The notes under the pieces were generated by a model that saw only the letters and a program-made list of their open reading frames with translations, was not told the origin of the DNA and made no database searches. The position numbers and the translations under genes were made by a program. This document shows positions 26,750-36,222 of a stretch of 64,000 nucleotides of DNA, one piece after another. Numbering within the stretch: position 1 is the stretch's first letter; every line of letters starts with the position of its first letter. This DNA is from Cohaesibacter sp. ES.047. GTDB taxonomy: Bacteria; Pseudomonadota; Alphaproteobacteria; Rhizobiales; Cohaesibacteraceae. The stretch covers positions 3,426,001 to 3,490,000 of the forward strand of contig NZ_LT907844.1 of assembly GCF_900215505.1 (NCBI RefSeq), in the 5' to 3' direction.

Positions 26750-28429
26750 ATGTCCGATACCTCTCGACAGGGGGACTCCGTCGTTAAAAGCGCGGAGGAC
26801 CAGAAGAGCCAGCAGCCAGGGCGCAACAAAAAGCGCCGATCACGCTCGAAACGGCGGCGTGGTGGGAAGAACCAACCGCCAAATCTGCAGCAGAACGGCC
26901 AGTCGGACGTTTTGACGAAGAGTCACGTCGATGCAAAGCACAAGCCGGCATCTCAGGTCTCTGATGAGATTGTCAGCAGCGACGCGCCAGCCGCTTCAAC
27001 CCATGAACCCGACGTCGCCTCACCATCAAAAAAGCCCCATCGCACCAACCACTCCGGCCAATCAGGAAGTGAGGATCAACGCGATCTTGCCTCTACCGAC
27101 GGGCGGGCTGCATCGAGCCACGGGCGCGACAACAGCGACCATCAGTCCGCATCCAAGGGTCAGCATAACAGATCTGGAAAGCACAACCATCAAAGGCAGG
27201 ATGGCCGGACCCAGAATGGCGCACCTGTCAATGGTCAGCGGTCCGGTCCGTCTTCACCAACGCGCTCACCGACGCATGTGCCCCGTGAGCAAAGACAGTC
27301 CTACGCAGCGCTTGATCTTGGAACCAACAACTGTAGGCTCCTTGTCGCCGAACCCCATGGTCAGAGTTTTCGCGTGGTCGATGCCTTCTCGCGCATTGTC
27401 AGGCTCGGAGAGGGGCTGTCCCAGACCGGTTTCCTCAGCGAAGATGCTCAGGATCGCGCGATCGGCGCTCTTAAGGTTTGCCAATCCAAACTGTCCTATC
27501 GGGCTGTCAAACGTTTCCGTCTGATCGCGACCGAAGCATGCCGCCGCGCCCAGAATGGCAGTGCCTTTTTGCAGCGCGTCTATCGCGAAACCGGGCTCAA
27601 GCTGGAGATTGTCAATCGCGAGACAGAAGCGCGTCTGGCTGTCGCGGGTTGCGCGTCTCTGGTCCATCCTGAGGCCGACGGAGTCGTGCTGTTCGATATT
27701 GGCGGCGGTTCGTCAGAGATCGTGTGGCTTGATCTTGATCCCCTTAACGATGAAGCCCAGCCCCTTCCGGGCGAAAAACGCAATCGTCAGACACGCCGCG
27801 CCATGCGCCACCTGTCTGAACGGATCCGCTGCTGGGCTTCCTTGCAGGTTGGTGTTGTCACCCTGTCTGAGAAACATGGCGGCCAGCTTGTCACGCGGGA
27901 TAATTTCGAGGCCATGGTGGCTGAAGTGCGCGAAATGCTCGAGCATTTCGAAGAGCGGGAAGCTCTGGCTGAAGCCATCAAGACCAAGCATATTCATATG
28001 CTGGGGACGTCTGGAACTGTCACGACACTTGCAGGCGTGCATCTGGGCCTTGAACGCTATGATCGGCGGCAGGTGGATGGCACATGGCTGACGGCCGAGG
28101 AATTGCGGGCCATGATCAATCGCGTTCTGTCGATGGATTTCCAAGAGCGCATCAACAATCCCTGCATCGGTCAGGATCGTGCAGATCTCGTGCTGGCTGG
28201 TTGCGCCATCCTTGAGGCGTTCCATCGCGAATGGCCCTGTGGCCAGTTGCGCGTTGCCGATCGCGGCCTGCGTGAAGGGATTTTGATGGAAATGATGATT
28301 GACGATGGCGTCTGGACGCAGCAGCCGGGCAAGAAGGGCAACGGCAAGAAGCGCCGCAACCGCCGAAGAGGCGGACGAGGCAGCCGCGGCGGCCAATCAA
28401 GACAGCCCGCATCGCCCGAAGCAGAATGA
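26750..28429 (+). CDS. ppx: Ppx/GppA-family phosphatase with long basic disordered tails
   Basis: Exopolyphosphatase/guanosine pentaphosphatase family. The ASKHA domain starts near residue 185: YAALDLGTNNCRLLV (phosphate 1), then the conserved RLIATEACRRAQNG, VVLFDIGGGSSEIVW and LGTSGTVTTLAG. Ahead of it are about 180 low-complexity residues with a lysine/arginine cluster (NKKRRSRSKRRRGGKN), and the C-terminus ends in a second basic Gly/Arg tail (KKRRNRRRGGRGSRGG). Such tails may bind RNA or polyphosphate. A start at GTG 26447 would add 101 residues; ATG 26750 is chosen as more family-like. It precedes rlmE by 74 bases, a conserved alphaproteobacterial pair. Confidence 0.88.
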   Translation: MSDTSRQGDSVVKSAEDQKSQQPGRNKKRRSRSKRRRGGKNQPPNLQQNGQSDVLTKSHVDAKHKPASQVSDEIVSSDAPAASTHEPDVASPSKKPHRTNHSGQSGSEDQRDLASTDGRAASSHGRDNSDHQSASKGQHNRSGKHNHQRQDGRTQNGAPVNGQRSGPSSPTRSPTHVPREQRQSYAALDLGTNNCRLLVAEPHGQSFRVVDAFSRIVRLGEGLSQTGFLSEDAQDRAIGALKVCQSKLSYRAVKRFRLIATEACRRAQNGSAFLQRVYRETGLKLEIVNRETEARLAVAGCASLVHPEADGVVLFDIGGGSSEIVWLDLDPLNDEAQPLPGEKRNRQTRRAMRHLSERIRCWASLQVGVVTLSEKHGGQLVTRDNFEAMVAEVREMLEHFEEREALAEAIKTKHIHMLGTSGTVTTLAGVHLGLERYDRRQVDGTWLTAEELRAMINRVLSMDFQERINNPCIGQDRADLVLAGCAILEAFHREWPCGQLRVADRGLREGILMEMMIDDGVWTQQPGKKGNGKKRRNRRRGGRGSRGGQSRQPASPEAE

Positions 28430-28503
28430 ACCGAACCGGATTGTCAGCCAATCCCCGAACAGGATCGTGATCGCTGTCGAAAAGGACAGCCGGAGAAGAA
28501 CAA

Positions 28504-29244
28504 ATGGCAAAAAAGTCAGGTGGCGGTGAGGGGCAGGATAGCCGGGGACTTCGCGTTCAGAAGGTGAGGGTGAAATCTGCCCGTGGGCGCAAAAGCTCCT
28601 CGACGCGTTGGTTGCAGCGTCAGCTCAATGACCCCTATGTGCAGCGGGCCAAGAAAGAGGGCTTCCGCTCCCGTTCGACGTTCAAGCTCATTGAAATGGA
28701 TGACCGGTTCCAATTTTTGAAGCCGGGCATGCGTGTGGTCGATCTGGGCTGTGCGCCGGGCGGCTGGTGCGACATCGCGGCCCGCCGCGTGCAGTCCAAC
28801 AGCGACAATCCCCTCGTGGTCGGGATCGATTATCTTGGTATGGATCCGCTGCCCGGTGTGACTGTGCTGCTCAAAGATTTCCTGGATGACGATGCGCCGC
28901 AACTGTTGATGGACGCCCTTGGTGGCCACAGGCCCGATGTGGTGCTCTCGGACATGGCAGCACCCACCACGGGCCATAAACAGACCGATCACCTGCGCAC
29001 GGTGCATCTGTTCGAGGTGGCAGCCCTGTTTGCCAAGGAAAACCTGCGGCCGGGCGGATGCTTCCTTTCCAAGGTCTTCAAGGGCGGTACAGAGCATGAA
29101 ATGCTGGCCGAACTGAAGCGTGACTATCAGTCCATCCATCACATCAAACCGCCGGCAAGCCGCAAGGAAAGCCCGGAGATGTATGTCTTCGCCAAGGGCT
29201 TCCGGGGACGGTCTGAAGGGGATGCAATGAGCGCAGAGAAATAA
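28504..29244 (+). CDS. rlmE: RlmE, 23S rRNA (uridine-2552 2'-O) methyltransferase
   Basis: FtsJ/RrmJ-family methyltransferase of 246 residues that methylates U2552 of 23S rRNA. Features: [11 protein letters not shown] with catalytic Lys61, SAM site [11 protein letters not shown] (residues 78-88), [11 protein letters not shown] and SKVFKGG carrying the other catalytic residues. A basic N-terminal extension of about 30 residues is typical in alphaproteobacteria. Coupled to the upstream ppx gene. Confidence 0.95.
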   Translation: MAKKSGGGEGQDSRGLRVQKVRVKSARGRKSSSTRWLQRQLNDPYVQRAKKEGFRSRSTFKLIEMDDRFQFLKPGMRVVDLGCAPGGWCDIAARRVQSNSDNPLVVGIDYLGMDPLPGVTVLLKDFLDDDAPQLLMDALGGHRPDVVLSDMAAPTTGHKQTDHLRTVHLFEVAALFAKENLRPGGCFLSKVFKGGTEHEMLAELKRDYQSIHHIKPPASRKESPEMYVFAKGFRGRSEGDAMSAEK

Positions 29245-29331
29245 TCTCAGCCCGAGACGTGTTGACAGCTCAAGAGTGCTCTAGGCAGGTGATCCAACGG
29301 ACGATCCGGCTCGAACAAGGTGAGATTCAGT

Positions 29332-29363
29332 CTTTTTGGTTACTTCTGTTTTTCGCCAAAAAG
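29332..29363. repeat. Inverted repeat upstream of hemH
   Basis: CTTTTTGG (29332-29339) and CCAAAAAG (29356-29363), an 8-bp perfect inverted repeat with a 16-base spacer, about 150 bases before the hemH start. It could be an operator for heme/iron control or the leftover of a weak terminator after rlmE; undecided. Confidence 0.35.
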
Positions 29364-29515
29364 CTCAAGGAATGTTGCGTTATTTTCATGTATGGCGTGC
29401 GAACTCGTTGATGCGAGGATGCACATCCACTGTTATGCAAGAGACACTGGGTTGGCTGGTTCAGGTGCATGAAGCCACCCCGGCGCAAGCAAGACTCGAC
29501 GACAAGGACATCGAT

Positions 29516-30550
29516 ATGACTGCAAACTGGCCAGACAATCACCCCAAAATCGCCTATGGCAAGATTGGCGTTCTGCTGGTCAATTTGGGAACACCAGACG
29601 GTACGGATTACAAATCCATGCGCCGCTACCTCAAGGAGTTCCTGTCCGATCAGCGCGTCATCGAAGTGCCCAAGTGGAAATGGTGGCCGATCCTCAATGG
29701 CATCATCCTGCAGACCCGCCCGCAGAAATCCGGCAAGATCTACGACCAAGTCTGGAATCACGAGAAGAACGAAGGGCCGTTGCTGACGATCACACGCAGC
29801 CAAAGCGAAAAGCTTGCGGAGCGACTGGCACAAAAGTCATTCGGGCGTGAGGTCGTGGTTGATTTTGCGATGCGCTACGGCAATCCGTCCATCAAGTCCC
29901 GCGTCGAGGCCTTGCAGGACAAGGGCTGCGAGCGCCTTCTGGTTTTGCCGCTCTATCCGCAATATGCCGCCGCCACCACGGCCACGGTCAACGACAAGGT
30001 CTTTGACGTTCTCAAAGAGATGCGCTGGCAACCGGCCCTGCGCACGCTGCCGCCTTACTACGATGACCCGGCCTATATCGAGGCCATGGCGATTTCCATG
30101 AAGAAAGCCGTGGAGAGCCTTGATTTCGAACCAGAAATCATTCTTGCCTCCTACCACGGCATCCCCAAACGCTATTTCGAGAATGGCGACCCCTATCACT
30201 GTCACTGCATGAAGACATCACGCCTCATCCGCGAAAAACTTGGCTGGCAGAATGACTATCTGAAAACCACGTTCCAGTCCCTGTTCGGGCGGGAAGAGTG
30301 GATCAAGCCCTATACCGACGCAACAGTCACCGAGCTGGCCGAAAGCGGTGTCAAACGCATGGCGATCGTCAATCCCGGCTTTTCGGCAGACTGTCTTGAG
30401 ACGCTTGAGGAAATTGACGGCGAAAACCGCGAGATCTTTATGGAGCATGGCGGCGAGCAATTCGCCCACATCCGCTGTCTCAACGACAGCGACGAAGGCA
30501 TGGACATGCTCGAAACTCTGACCCTTAATGAGCTGAACGGCTGGGTCTGA
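29516..30550 (+). CDS. hemH: Ferrochelatase HemH
   Basis: Inserts Fe2+ into protoporphyrin IX, the last step of heme synthesis. The 344-residue protein has KIGVLLVNLGTPDGTDY at the N-terminus, the histidine motif ILASYHGIPKRY, and the later NPGFSADCLETLEEI with the conserved glutamate. DPYHCHCMKTS is the cysteine-containing segment usual in proteobacterial enzymes. ATG 29516 with AAGGAC upstream is preferred; the frame is open further upstream (29336) but that part is not conserved in character. Confidence 0.95.
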   Translation: MTANWPDNHPKIAYGKIGVLLVNLGTPDGTDYKSMRRYLKEFLSDQRVIEVPKWKWWPILNGIILQTRPQKSGKIYDQVWNHEKNEGPLLTITRSQSEKLAERLAQKSFGREVVVDFAMRYGNPSIKSRVEALQDKGCERLLVLPLYPQYAAATTATVNDKVFDVLKEMRWQPALRTLPPYYDDPAYIEAMAISMKKAVESLDFEPEIILASYHGIPKRYFENGDPYHCHCMKTSRLIREKLGWQNDYLKTTFQSLFGREEWIKPYTDATVTELAESGVKRMAIVNPGFSADCLETLEEIDGENREIFMEHGGEQFAHIRCLNDSDEGMDMLETLTLNELNGWV

Positions 30551-30560
30551 TGCCAAACGG

Positions 30561-30581
30561 GAAGGGCTTAATCAGCCCTTC
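30561..30581. terminator. Hairpin terminator between convergent hemH and deaminase genes
   Basis: GAAGGGCT (30561-30568) / AGCCCTTC (30574-30581) with a 5-base loop. It overlaps the 3' end of the minus-strand deaminase gene. Short T-stretch on the plus side. Confidence 0.6.
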
Positions 30582-31597
30582 TTGACATCCTCTACCACCT
30601 TGTCGATGGCATCGATATGGCCCTGTTTTTCACGGTCCGGGATGAAACTGGCCGCGAAACTGTTTTTGGCCAGCGTGATAAGGTCATGCTCGTCAAGGTC
30701 GAGCGCCTTGTGGATGGCGCGATAATTGTCGTTGAGATAGCCGCCAAAATAGCTCGGATCATCCGAATTCACCGTCACCAAAAGCCCCGCATCCATGGCC
30801 TTTTTCACCGGGCTGTCGCCAATGGTCGGGATGCCCTTGAGCCTTAGGTTGGAAAGTGGGCACATGGTCAGCGGCGTGCGCTGCTTTGCGAGCCGCTGGA
30901 CAAGCGCCGGATCTGTGAGGGCGCTGTTGCCATGGTCCACGCGCTCCACCTTGAGCACGTCAAGCGCCGTGCGGACATTCTCCGCCGGGCCTTCCTCGCC
31001 CGCATGGGCGACGGGGATAAAGCCTTCCTTGCGAGAGGCTTCAAAAACCCGTTCGAACAGGGGCGGCGGGAAGCCTTTTTCAGAGCTGTCGAGGCCCACT
31101 GCGTGGATATGGTCCTTGTGCTTGCAGGCGCACTCCAGGGCATCAAAAGCCTGCTCCTCGGGCAGGTGACGCAGGAAGCACATGATCAGTTTCGACGTGA
31201 TGCCCAGCTCATTCTTGGCCTTCTCCAGTGCTGAGACAATCCCGCCAAGCACGGTCTCAAACGCAACACCGCGATCCGTGTGGGCCTGCGGGTCAAAGAA
31301 CATCTCCACATGAGTGAGACTGTCCGCATGGACCTTGAGGAGGTAAGCCCATGTCAGGTCATGGAAATCCTGCTCAGTCTGCAACACGCTCATGCCCATA
31401 TAGTAGAGATCAAGGAAGTCCTGCAGGCAGTCGAACTCATAGGCTTTGGCGACGTCCTCGACCGTCTCATAGGGCAGTTTTACATTGTTGCGCTTGGCAA
31501 GGGCCAGCATCAATTCCGGCTCGAGAGTGCCCTCGATATGCAAATGCAGTTCGGCTTTGGGCAGGCGGTCAATCAGGGCATTAGCAAGATCAGTCAT
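30572..31597 (-). CDS. Adenosine/adenine deaminase family protein (probable adenine deaminase)
   Basis: Zinc-dependent purine deaminase of 341 residues. Motifs: KAELHLHIEGTLEP (metal His pair), HVEMFFDPQAHTDRGV, LDSSEKGFPP, PVAHAGEEGP and the terminal TVNSDDPSYFGGYL. The FFDPQxHT and SSE-x-G-x-PP patterns point to the adenine-deaminase branch rather than true adenosine deaminase. ATG 31597 follows GGAG; 11 extra upstream residues are possible but unlike the family. Confidence 0.85.
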   Translation of the reverse strand: MTDLANALIDRLPKAELHLHIEGTLEPELMLALAKRNNVKLPYETVEDVAKAYEFDCLQDFLDLYYMGMSVLQTEQDFHDLTWAYLLKVHADSLTHVEMFFDPQAHTDRGVAFETVLGGIVSALEKAKNELGITSKLIMCFLRHLPEEQAFDALECACKHKDHIHAVGLDSSEKGFPPPLFERVFEASRKEGFIPVAHAGEEGPAENVRTALDVLKVERVDHGNSALTDPALVQRLAKQRTPLTMCPLSNLRLKGIPTIGDSPVKKAMDAGLLVTVNSDDPSYFGGYLNDNYRAIHKALDLDEHDLITLAKNSFAASFIPDREKQGHIDAIDKVVEDVKKG

Positions 31598-31763
31598 GAA
31601 GCACTCCGAGGGCAAATGCGAATAAATCAATATCCGCGATTTTACAGAAGTTGCCCGAATGCGAAAGAGTAAAGCTTATTGGGTTCGACTTATTCTCCCA
31701 ATCCCCATGCGGCTTAAGCACCCGAATAATCAGCCCAATGTCAATCAACGGAACATTGGAGCC

Positions 31764-33059
31764 ATGGAAAACACGAATTATCTGTCTTTGCCCTATATCA
31801 CGGGGTCGCAAGACCAGAAGCACATCACGCACAACGAAGCCTTGCGCATTCTCGATGCGGTCGTTCAGTTGTCGGTGATTGATCGCAACCTGACCACACC
31901 GCCAGCCGATCCCTCTGAAGGGGTGCGCTATATTGTAGCCAGCGGCGCAAACGGCGCTTGGGCGGGCTGGGAGAAAAGCATTGCCGCCTTCCTTGACGGC
32001 GGATGGACACGGCTTGTTCCAAATGTCGGCTGGTTCGCGTGGGTTGAAGATGAAAGCGCGATTTGCGTTTTCAACGGTACGGACTGGGTGTTGTTTTCCG
32101 ACTTTGTGACGGGTGGCGGCGTGTCGTTATGGGGTGTCAATACGGCAGCGGATGAAACAAATCGCCTTGCCATCAAATCCGACGCGGTGCTGATCAGTCA
32201 TGATGACGTCACACCGGGAACGGGGAACATTCAGGTCAAGCTCAACAAAAGCGCCACCGCCAATACGGGATCCTTTCTGTTTCAGACGGACTGGTCCGGC
32301 AGGGCGGAAATGGGGCTTGCGGGGGAAGACAATTTCTCCTTCAAGGTCAGCCCGGATGGCGCAAGTTGGCAGAACGGCCTCCGAATTGCGGCGGCGTCCG
32401 GCGTGGTGTCCTTCCCCTCTGGTGTTGACAATCTCAAGCCCAAAAACTGGATCATCAATGGCGGTTTCACGGTCAACCAGCGCGGCGGCACGCGAACCCC
32501 AGGCGTCGGTGTCTATGGCTTTGATCGCTGGAAAGGGCATGCTGGTGGATTGGAGCAGGTGATTGCGGGCTTGCCTGCCGGTGACTACACCCTGACCTTC
32601 GAAAGCGCCAGCAATGGAGCGGGAACCATTGGCGGCACCACGGCACCCAGTCCGATCTATGTGACCGGTCTGGCGGGAGGGGCAACCTCAGTTGTCGTGC
32701 CAGCGGACGCAACGCGCGTTTCTGTCTGTTCAGGGGACTGCCGCTCAATGGTTGATCCCTTTGAAGACAGAAACGACCTTGAAGAGTTGGCCATGTGTCA
32801 GCGCTATTTCGAGTTCATGACCGTGGCGCTCATTCAATCCCCGAATTCAGCAGCAGGGCTTTTCGGCAGCTACATAACCTTTGGCTCGGTCAAGCGGATC
32901 AGCCCGACTGTGTCCTTTGTCAATGTGCTGGAAAGCAACAATGTCGGGGCCGTTGTCGCGTCTCCAATCTCGCCAGTCGGCTTTCGTCTTTATACGTCGG
33001 CGCTGGTGGTGGGGGACGCCTACTATACGGCGGTGGTTCAGATCGATGCGGAGATTTAA
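31764..33059 (+). CDS. DUF2793 phage-tail-associated protein
   Basis: A 431-residue protein starting MENTNYLSLPYITGSQDQKH, typical of DUF2793, a domain near the N-terminus of tail or gene-transfer-agent-linked proteins in alphaproteobacteria. The rest is Gly/Ser/Thr-rich beta structure with carbohydrate-binding-like character (about residues 250-400) and fibre-like features. ATG 31764 has TTGGAG upstream. It stands with one small gene only, far from any capsid or terminase gene here, so it is an orphan moron or remnant. Host recognition or adhesion is possible but unproven. Confidence 0.72.
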   Translation: MENTNYLSLPYITGSQDQKHITHNEALRILDAVVQLSVIDRNLTTPPADPSEGVRYIVASGANGAWAGWEKSIAAFLDGGWTRLVPNVGWFAWVEDESAICVFNGTDWVLFSDFVTGGGVSLWGVNTAADETNRLAIKSDAVLISHDDVTPGTGNIQVKLNKSATANTGSFLFQTDWSGRAEMGLAGEDNFSFKVSPDGASWQNGLRIAAASGVVSFPSGVDNLKPKNWIINGGFTVNQRGGTRTPGVGVYGFDRWKGHAGGLEQVIAGLPAGDYTLTFESASNGAGTIGGTTAPSPIYVTGLAGGATSVVVPADATRVSVCSGDCRSMVDPFEDRNDLEELAMCQRYFEFMTVALIQSPNSAAGLFGSYITFGSVKRISPTVSFVNVLESNNVGAVVASPISPVGFRLYTSALVVGDAYYTAVVQIDAEI

Positions 33060-33061
33060 CA

Positions 33062-33469
33062 ATGCAAATTGAAACGGCAACCTTCACCAAGGACGGAACC
33101 ATTCAGGCCACCATCGACGGGCAGGCGGTCTCGATCCCAGACGATATGGCCAACCGGCATCGCAAGGGGATTGCGGCATGGGAGGCGGACGGCCATAGCA
33201 TCGCGCCCTATGACGAAGGAGACGAAAAGCTGGTGGCACTGACGCCGCGCCAGTTGCGCCTTGCCTTGTCTCGGGCTGGCTATCTTGATCTCGTCGAGCC
33301 AGCCCTTGAGGCCATCGAAGATCCAACCGAGCGGCAGGAGGCCTTGATCGAATGGCAATACGCAAGCCTCTATCAGCCAGACAATCCACTTGTTGAGAGC
33401 ATCAGGCTCGCTCTGGGGCTCTCTGAGAGTGAAACCGAAACGCTGTGGCGATCGGCTCAAGACACTTAG
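33062..33469 (+). CDS. Small phage-tail-type protein of unknown function
   Basis: A 135-residue acidic protein beginning two bases after the DUF2793 stop. Visible: an N-terminal beta-rich half (ATFTKDGTIQATIDGQAVSI) and the helical VALTPRQLRLALSRAGYLDL, which resembles small proteins encoded next to tail fibre genes. No catalytic motif is seen. Co-transcription with the DUF2793 gene suggests a tail or chaperone role. Confidence 0.6.
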   Translation: MQIETATFTKDGTIQATIDGQAVSIPDDMANRHRKGIAAWEADGHSIAPYDEGDEKLVALTPRQLRLALSRAGYLDLVEPALEAIEDPTERQEALIEWQYASLYQPDNPLVESIRLALGLSESETETLWRSAQDT

Positions 33470-33494
33470 GTCGCAGCAGGCATTTCGGGAGGCG

Positions 33495-34250
33495 CTAGAC
33501 CGCGTTCTTGCTGAAACCCATGGTCAGGATGCCATGATCCACCATGACCTCCCAAGCTTCCTCTGGCGTGTCGACAATGATGAAATAGTCGACATCGCCC
33601 GGGGCAATCGTGCCATGTTCGATCAGCACGTCGAAATTCAGCACATTTTCCCAAAATTTCTTGCCAACCAGAATGATCGGCATGCCCTTGATCCGCGCGG
33701 TCTGTTTGAGAGTGAGAATATCAAACAGCTCATCCAGCGTGCCAAACCCGCCCGGAAAGGCAACAAGCGCGCTGGCCCGCATGGCGAAATGCATTTTTCT
33801 GAGAGCGAAATACTGAAACTCAAAGCTCAGTTCCGGCGTCACATATGGGTTGAGATGCTGCTCGTGGGGCAATTGAATGTTCAGCCCGATGTTGAGCGCT
33901 CCTGCGTCATGCGCACCCCGGTTGGCCGCTTCCATGATACCCGGTCCGCCACCCGTGCAGATTACATTCTTGTGATGGCCATTTTCCGGATGAAGCGCGC
34001 CGCCACGCTCGGACACGATGCGCCCCAGCTCGCGCGACTGCTGATAGAACAGATGATCCTCAGGTGTTCGTGCACTGCCAAAAACGACGACGGTCGACAG
34101 GATGCCATGATCCCGCATCCCCAGATCTGCCTTTGAGAATTCAAGCTCCAATCGGGCTCCGCGCAACTCCTCGCGTTTCAGGAAGTCGATATCCTCGAAA
34201 GCGAGCATGTCATTTTTCATTTTTGGGCGCGAGGTCGAGTGGTTTGTCAT
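33495..34250 (-). CDS. LOG-family protein (TIGR00730-type nucleotide phosphoribohydrolase)
   Basis: A 251-residue LOG/lysine-decarboxylase-fold protein. Diagnostic motifs are GGGPGIMEAANRGA and PGGFGTLDELFDILT. Family members remove ribose 5-phosphate from cytokinin- or purine-type nucleoside monophosphates. It is the longer bacterial form, with about 60 residues before the Rossmann core. ATG at 34250 is preferred over an upstream start at 34325. Confidence 0.88.
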   Translation of the reverse strand: MTNHSTSRPKMKNDMLAFEDIDFLKREELRGARLELEFSKADLGMRDHGILSTVVVFGSARTPEDHLFYQQSRELGRIVSERGGALHPENGHHKNVICTGGGPGIMEAANRGAHDAGALNIGLNIQLPHEQHLNPYVTPELSFEFQYFALRKMHFAMRASALVAFPGGFGTLDELFDILTLKQTARIKGMPIILVGKKFWENVLNFDVLIEHGTIAPGDVDYFIIVDTPEEAWEVMVDHGILTMGFSKNAV

Positions 34251-34473
34251 CTTTGAACGTCTCTTTTTGGTCCGGCTGAACCTGTGAATCCAACCAGCAT
34301 GGTGTATCAGGAAAACGACAGGCAAGTATTGCTTGAGGGATTAGAATAGCCAAAATATTTCAAAGCGATGTTGCAATTGCGATCAATTGTGGAAAAATGA
34401 TTTTAGTGCACCGGAGATGTGCAAGCCGAACCCCTCGCTTACAGGCCGGTGCAGTCGGGGTTGGAGGAAAACA

Positions 34474-36066
34474 ATGGATGTCTCACTAAAATTCTGTGGC
34501 GCCGCCGGGACAGTCACCGGTTCCTGTTACATGGTGAAAACGGCCGGTCACCGTTTTCTGGTCGATTGCGGCATGTTTCAGGGCACCAAGACCATCCGGT
34601 CTCTGAATTACAATTCTTTTCCCTTCGATCCCGCCGAGATTGATTTCGTTCTGCTCACCCATGCCCATATTGACCATTCGGGCCTGTTGCCCAAGCTGTT
34701 CAAGGAGGGTTTCAAGGGGCCAGTCTATATGACGGAGCCGACAAAGGATCTGCTGGCTGCGATGCTGCCCGACAGTGCGCACATTCAGGAAATGGATGTC
34801 ATGCATCTCAACCGGCGCAACGCGCGGCGCGGCAAACCGGAGATCGAGCCGATCTACACGCAGCAAGACGCAGAAGCCTGCCAATTGGACTTCGTCAGTG
34901 TTGACTATGAGGAATGGCTGGATCTTGATGGCATTCGGGTCAAGTTCTGGAATGCCGGGCACATTCTGGGCTCTGCCTCCATCCAGATCGAAGTCCCTAC
35001 AGCCGATCCCAACGAGGACAGCCTGCGCCTGCTGTGGTCCGGCGATCTGGGGCCCAATCACAAGCTGTTCCACCCCGACCCGGACGCCTCAACCGATTAT
35101 GATTATGTGATTTCAGAAAGCACATACGGTGGTCGCACCCGTCCGGTTGTGACCTCAGAGGAAAAGCGCGACATTCTGCTCAAAGAAATCAAAGCGGCGC
35201 TGAAAAACGATGGCATGTTGCTCATTCCGGCCTTTGCCGTTGAACGGACACAGGAACTCCTCGCCGATATTCTGATCCTGCAGCAGACAGGCCAGCTCAG
35301 AAACGTGCCGATCTTTCTCGATAGTCCTCTCGCCATCAAGGCAACTGAGGTCTTCAAGAAACATGCGGGTGAACTGGAAGATGTCGCGGGCCACCTTGAT
35401 CACATCAATACCGGCCATATCCGCTTTACTCAGACGGTGGAGGAGAGCAAGTCCATCAACCGGATCAAATCCGGTGCCATCATCATGGCTGGAAGCGGCA
35501 TGTGCGACGCCGGGCGCATCCGCCACCACATCAAGAACCGCATGTGGAACACCAACACCACACTATTGCTGGTCGGCTATCAGGCTGAAGGGTCTCTGGG
35601 GCGTTTGCTGCTCGAAGGCGCCAGAAAGGTACGCATTCAGGGCGAGGAAATCACCATTCGCGGCAAGGTCAGGCAGATCGAGACCTATTCAGGCCATGCG
35701 GATGAAAACGAACTGGTTGACTGGATCACCTCGCGCAAACCCATCAGGCATGGGCTGTATCTGTGCCATGGCGAGGAAGAGGCGGCTAAGGCACTGAAGG
35801 CGGCCCTGATTGCTGAAGGGATGCCTGAGAAGCTCATTTCCATTCCCTCAATCGATGATGAAGTGCGCCTGAGCCGCAAGGGCAAGCCGGACTATTTCGA
35901 AAACATTCCGCACCGCTTGAAACCTCAGGATCTTGGCGGCTGGGATGCGCACAACGAGTTTGCCGAGCTGCAGATCGACCTCAAGGAAGCTTTCGACAAG
36001 CTCGCTGACGAGAAGGCAAGACGCGCCCTTGCTCGCCGCATCAAACGCGCGCTGGAAAAAGCCTAG
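34474..36066 (+). CDS. Beta-CASP metallo-beta-lactamase-fold ribonuclease-like protein
   Basis: A 530-residue protein of the MBL/beta-CASP superfamily (YsaA/CPSF-like RNA exonucleases). Zinc motif HAHIDHSG, followed by the aspartate of LLWSGDLG, the beta-CASP segment (about residues 210-400), GSGMCDAGRIRHH and the terminal SGHADENEL. A TTGGAGG site precedes ATG 34474. RNA processing or decay is the likely role. Confidence 0.88.
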   Translation: MDVSLKFCGAAGTVTGSCYMVKTAGHRFLVDCGMFQGTKTIRSLNYNSFPFDPAEIDFVLLTHAHIDHSGLLPKLFKEGFKGPVYMTEPTKDLLAAMLPDSAHIQEMDVMHLNRRNARRGKPEIEPIYTQQDAEACQLDFVSVDYEEWLDLDGIRVKFWNAGHILGSASIQIEVPTADPNEDSLRLLWSGDLGPNHKLFHPDPDASTDYDYVISESTYGGRTRPVVTSEEKRDILLKEIKAALKNDGMLLIPAFAVERTQELLADILILQQTGQLRNVPIFLDSPLAIKATEVFKKHAGELEDVAGHLDHINTGHIRFTQTVEESKSINRIKSGAIIMAGSGMCDAGRIRHHIKNRMWNTNTTLLLVGYQAEGSLGRLLLEGARKVRIQGEEITIRGKVRQIETYSGHADENELVDWITSRKPIRHGLYLCHGEEEAAKALKAALIAEGMPEKLISIPSIDDEVRLSRKGKPDYFENIPHRLKPQDLGGWDAHNEFAELQIDLKEAFDKLADEKARRALARRIKRALEKA

Positions 36067-36222
36067 CCATCAGAAGCAATCGGGGTGCCGATGGGTGCGG
36101 CGCCTCGCTGAAATCTGTTCAAACCAGACCCATCCCCGATAATGCAATCGTCAGTCACAAAACTGAAGCATAAGAAAATTAGACGGGTAGGTGTGTGTTG
36201 ATTTGAACAGGAGAATCTTGAC

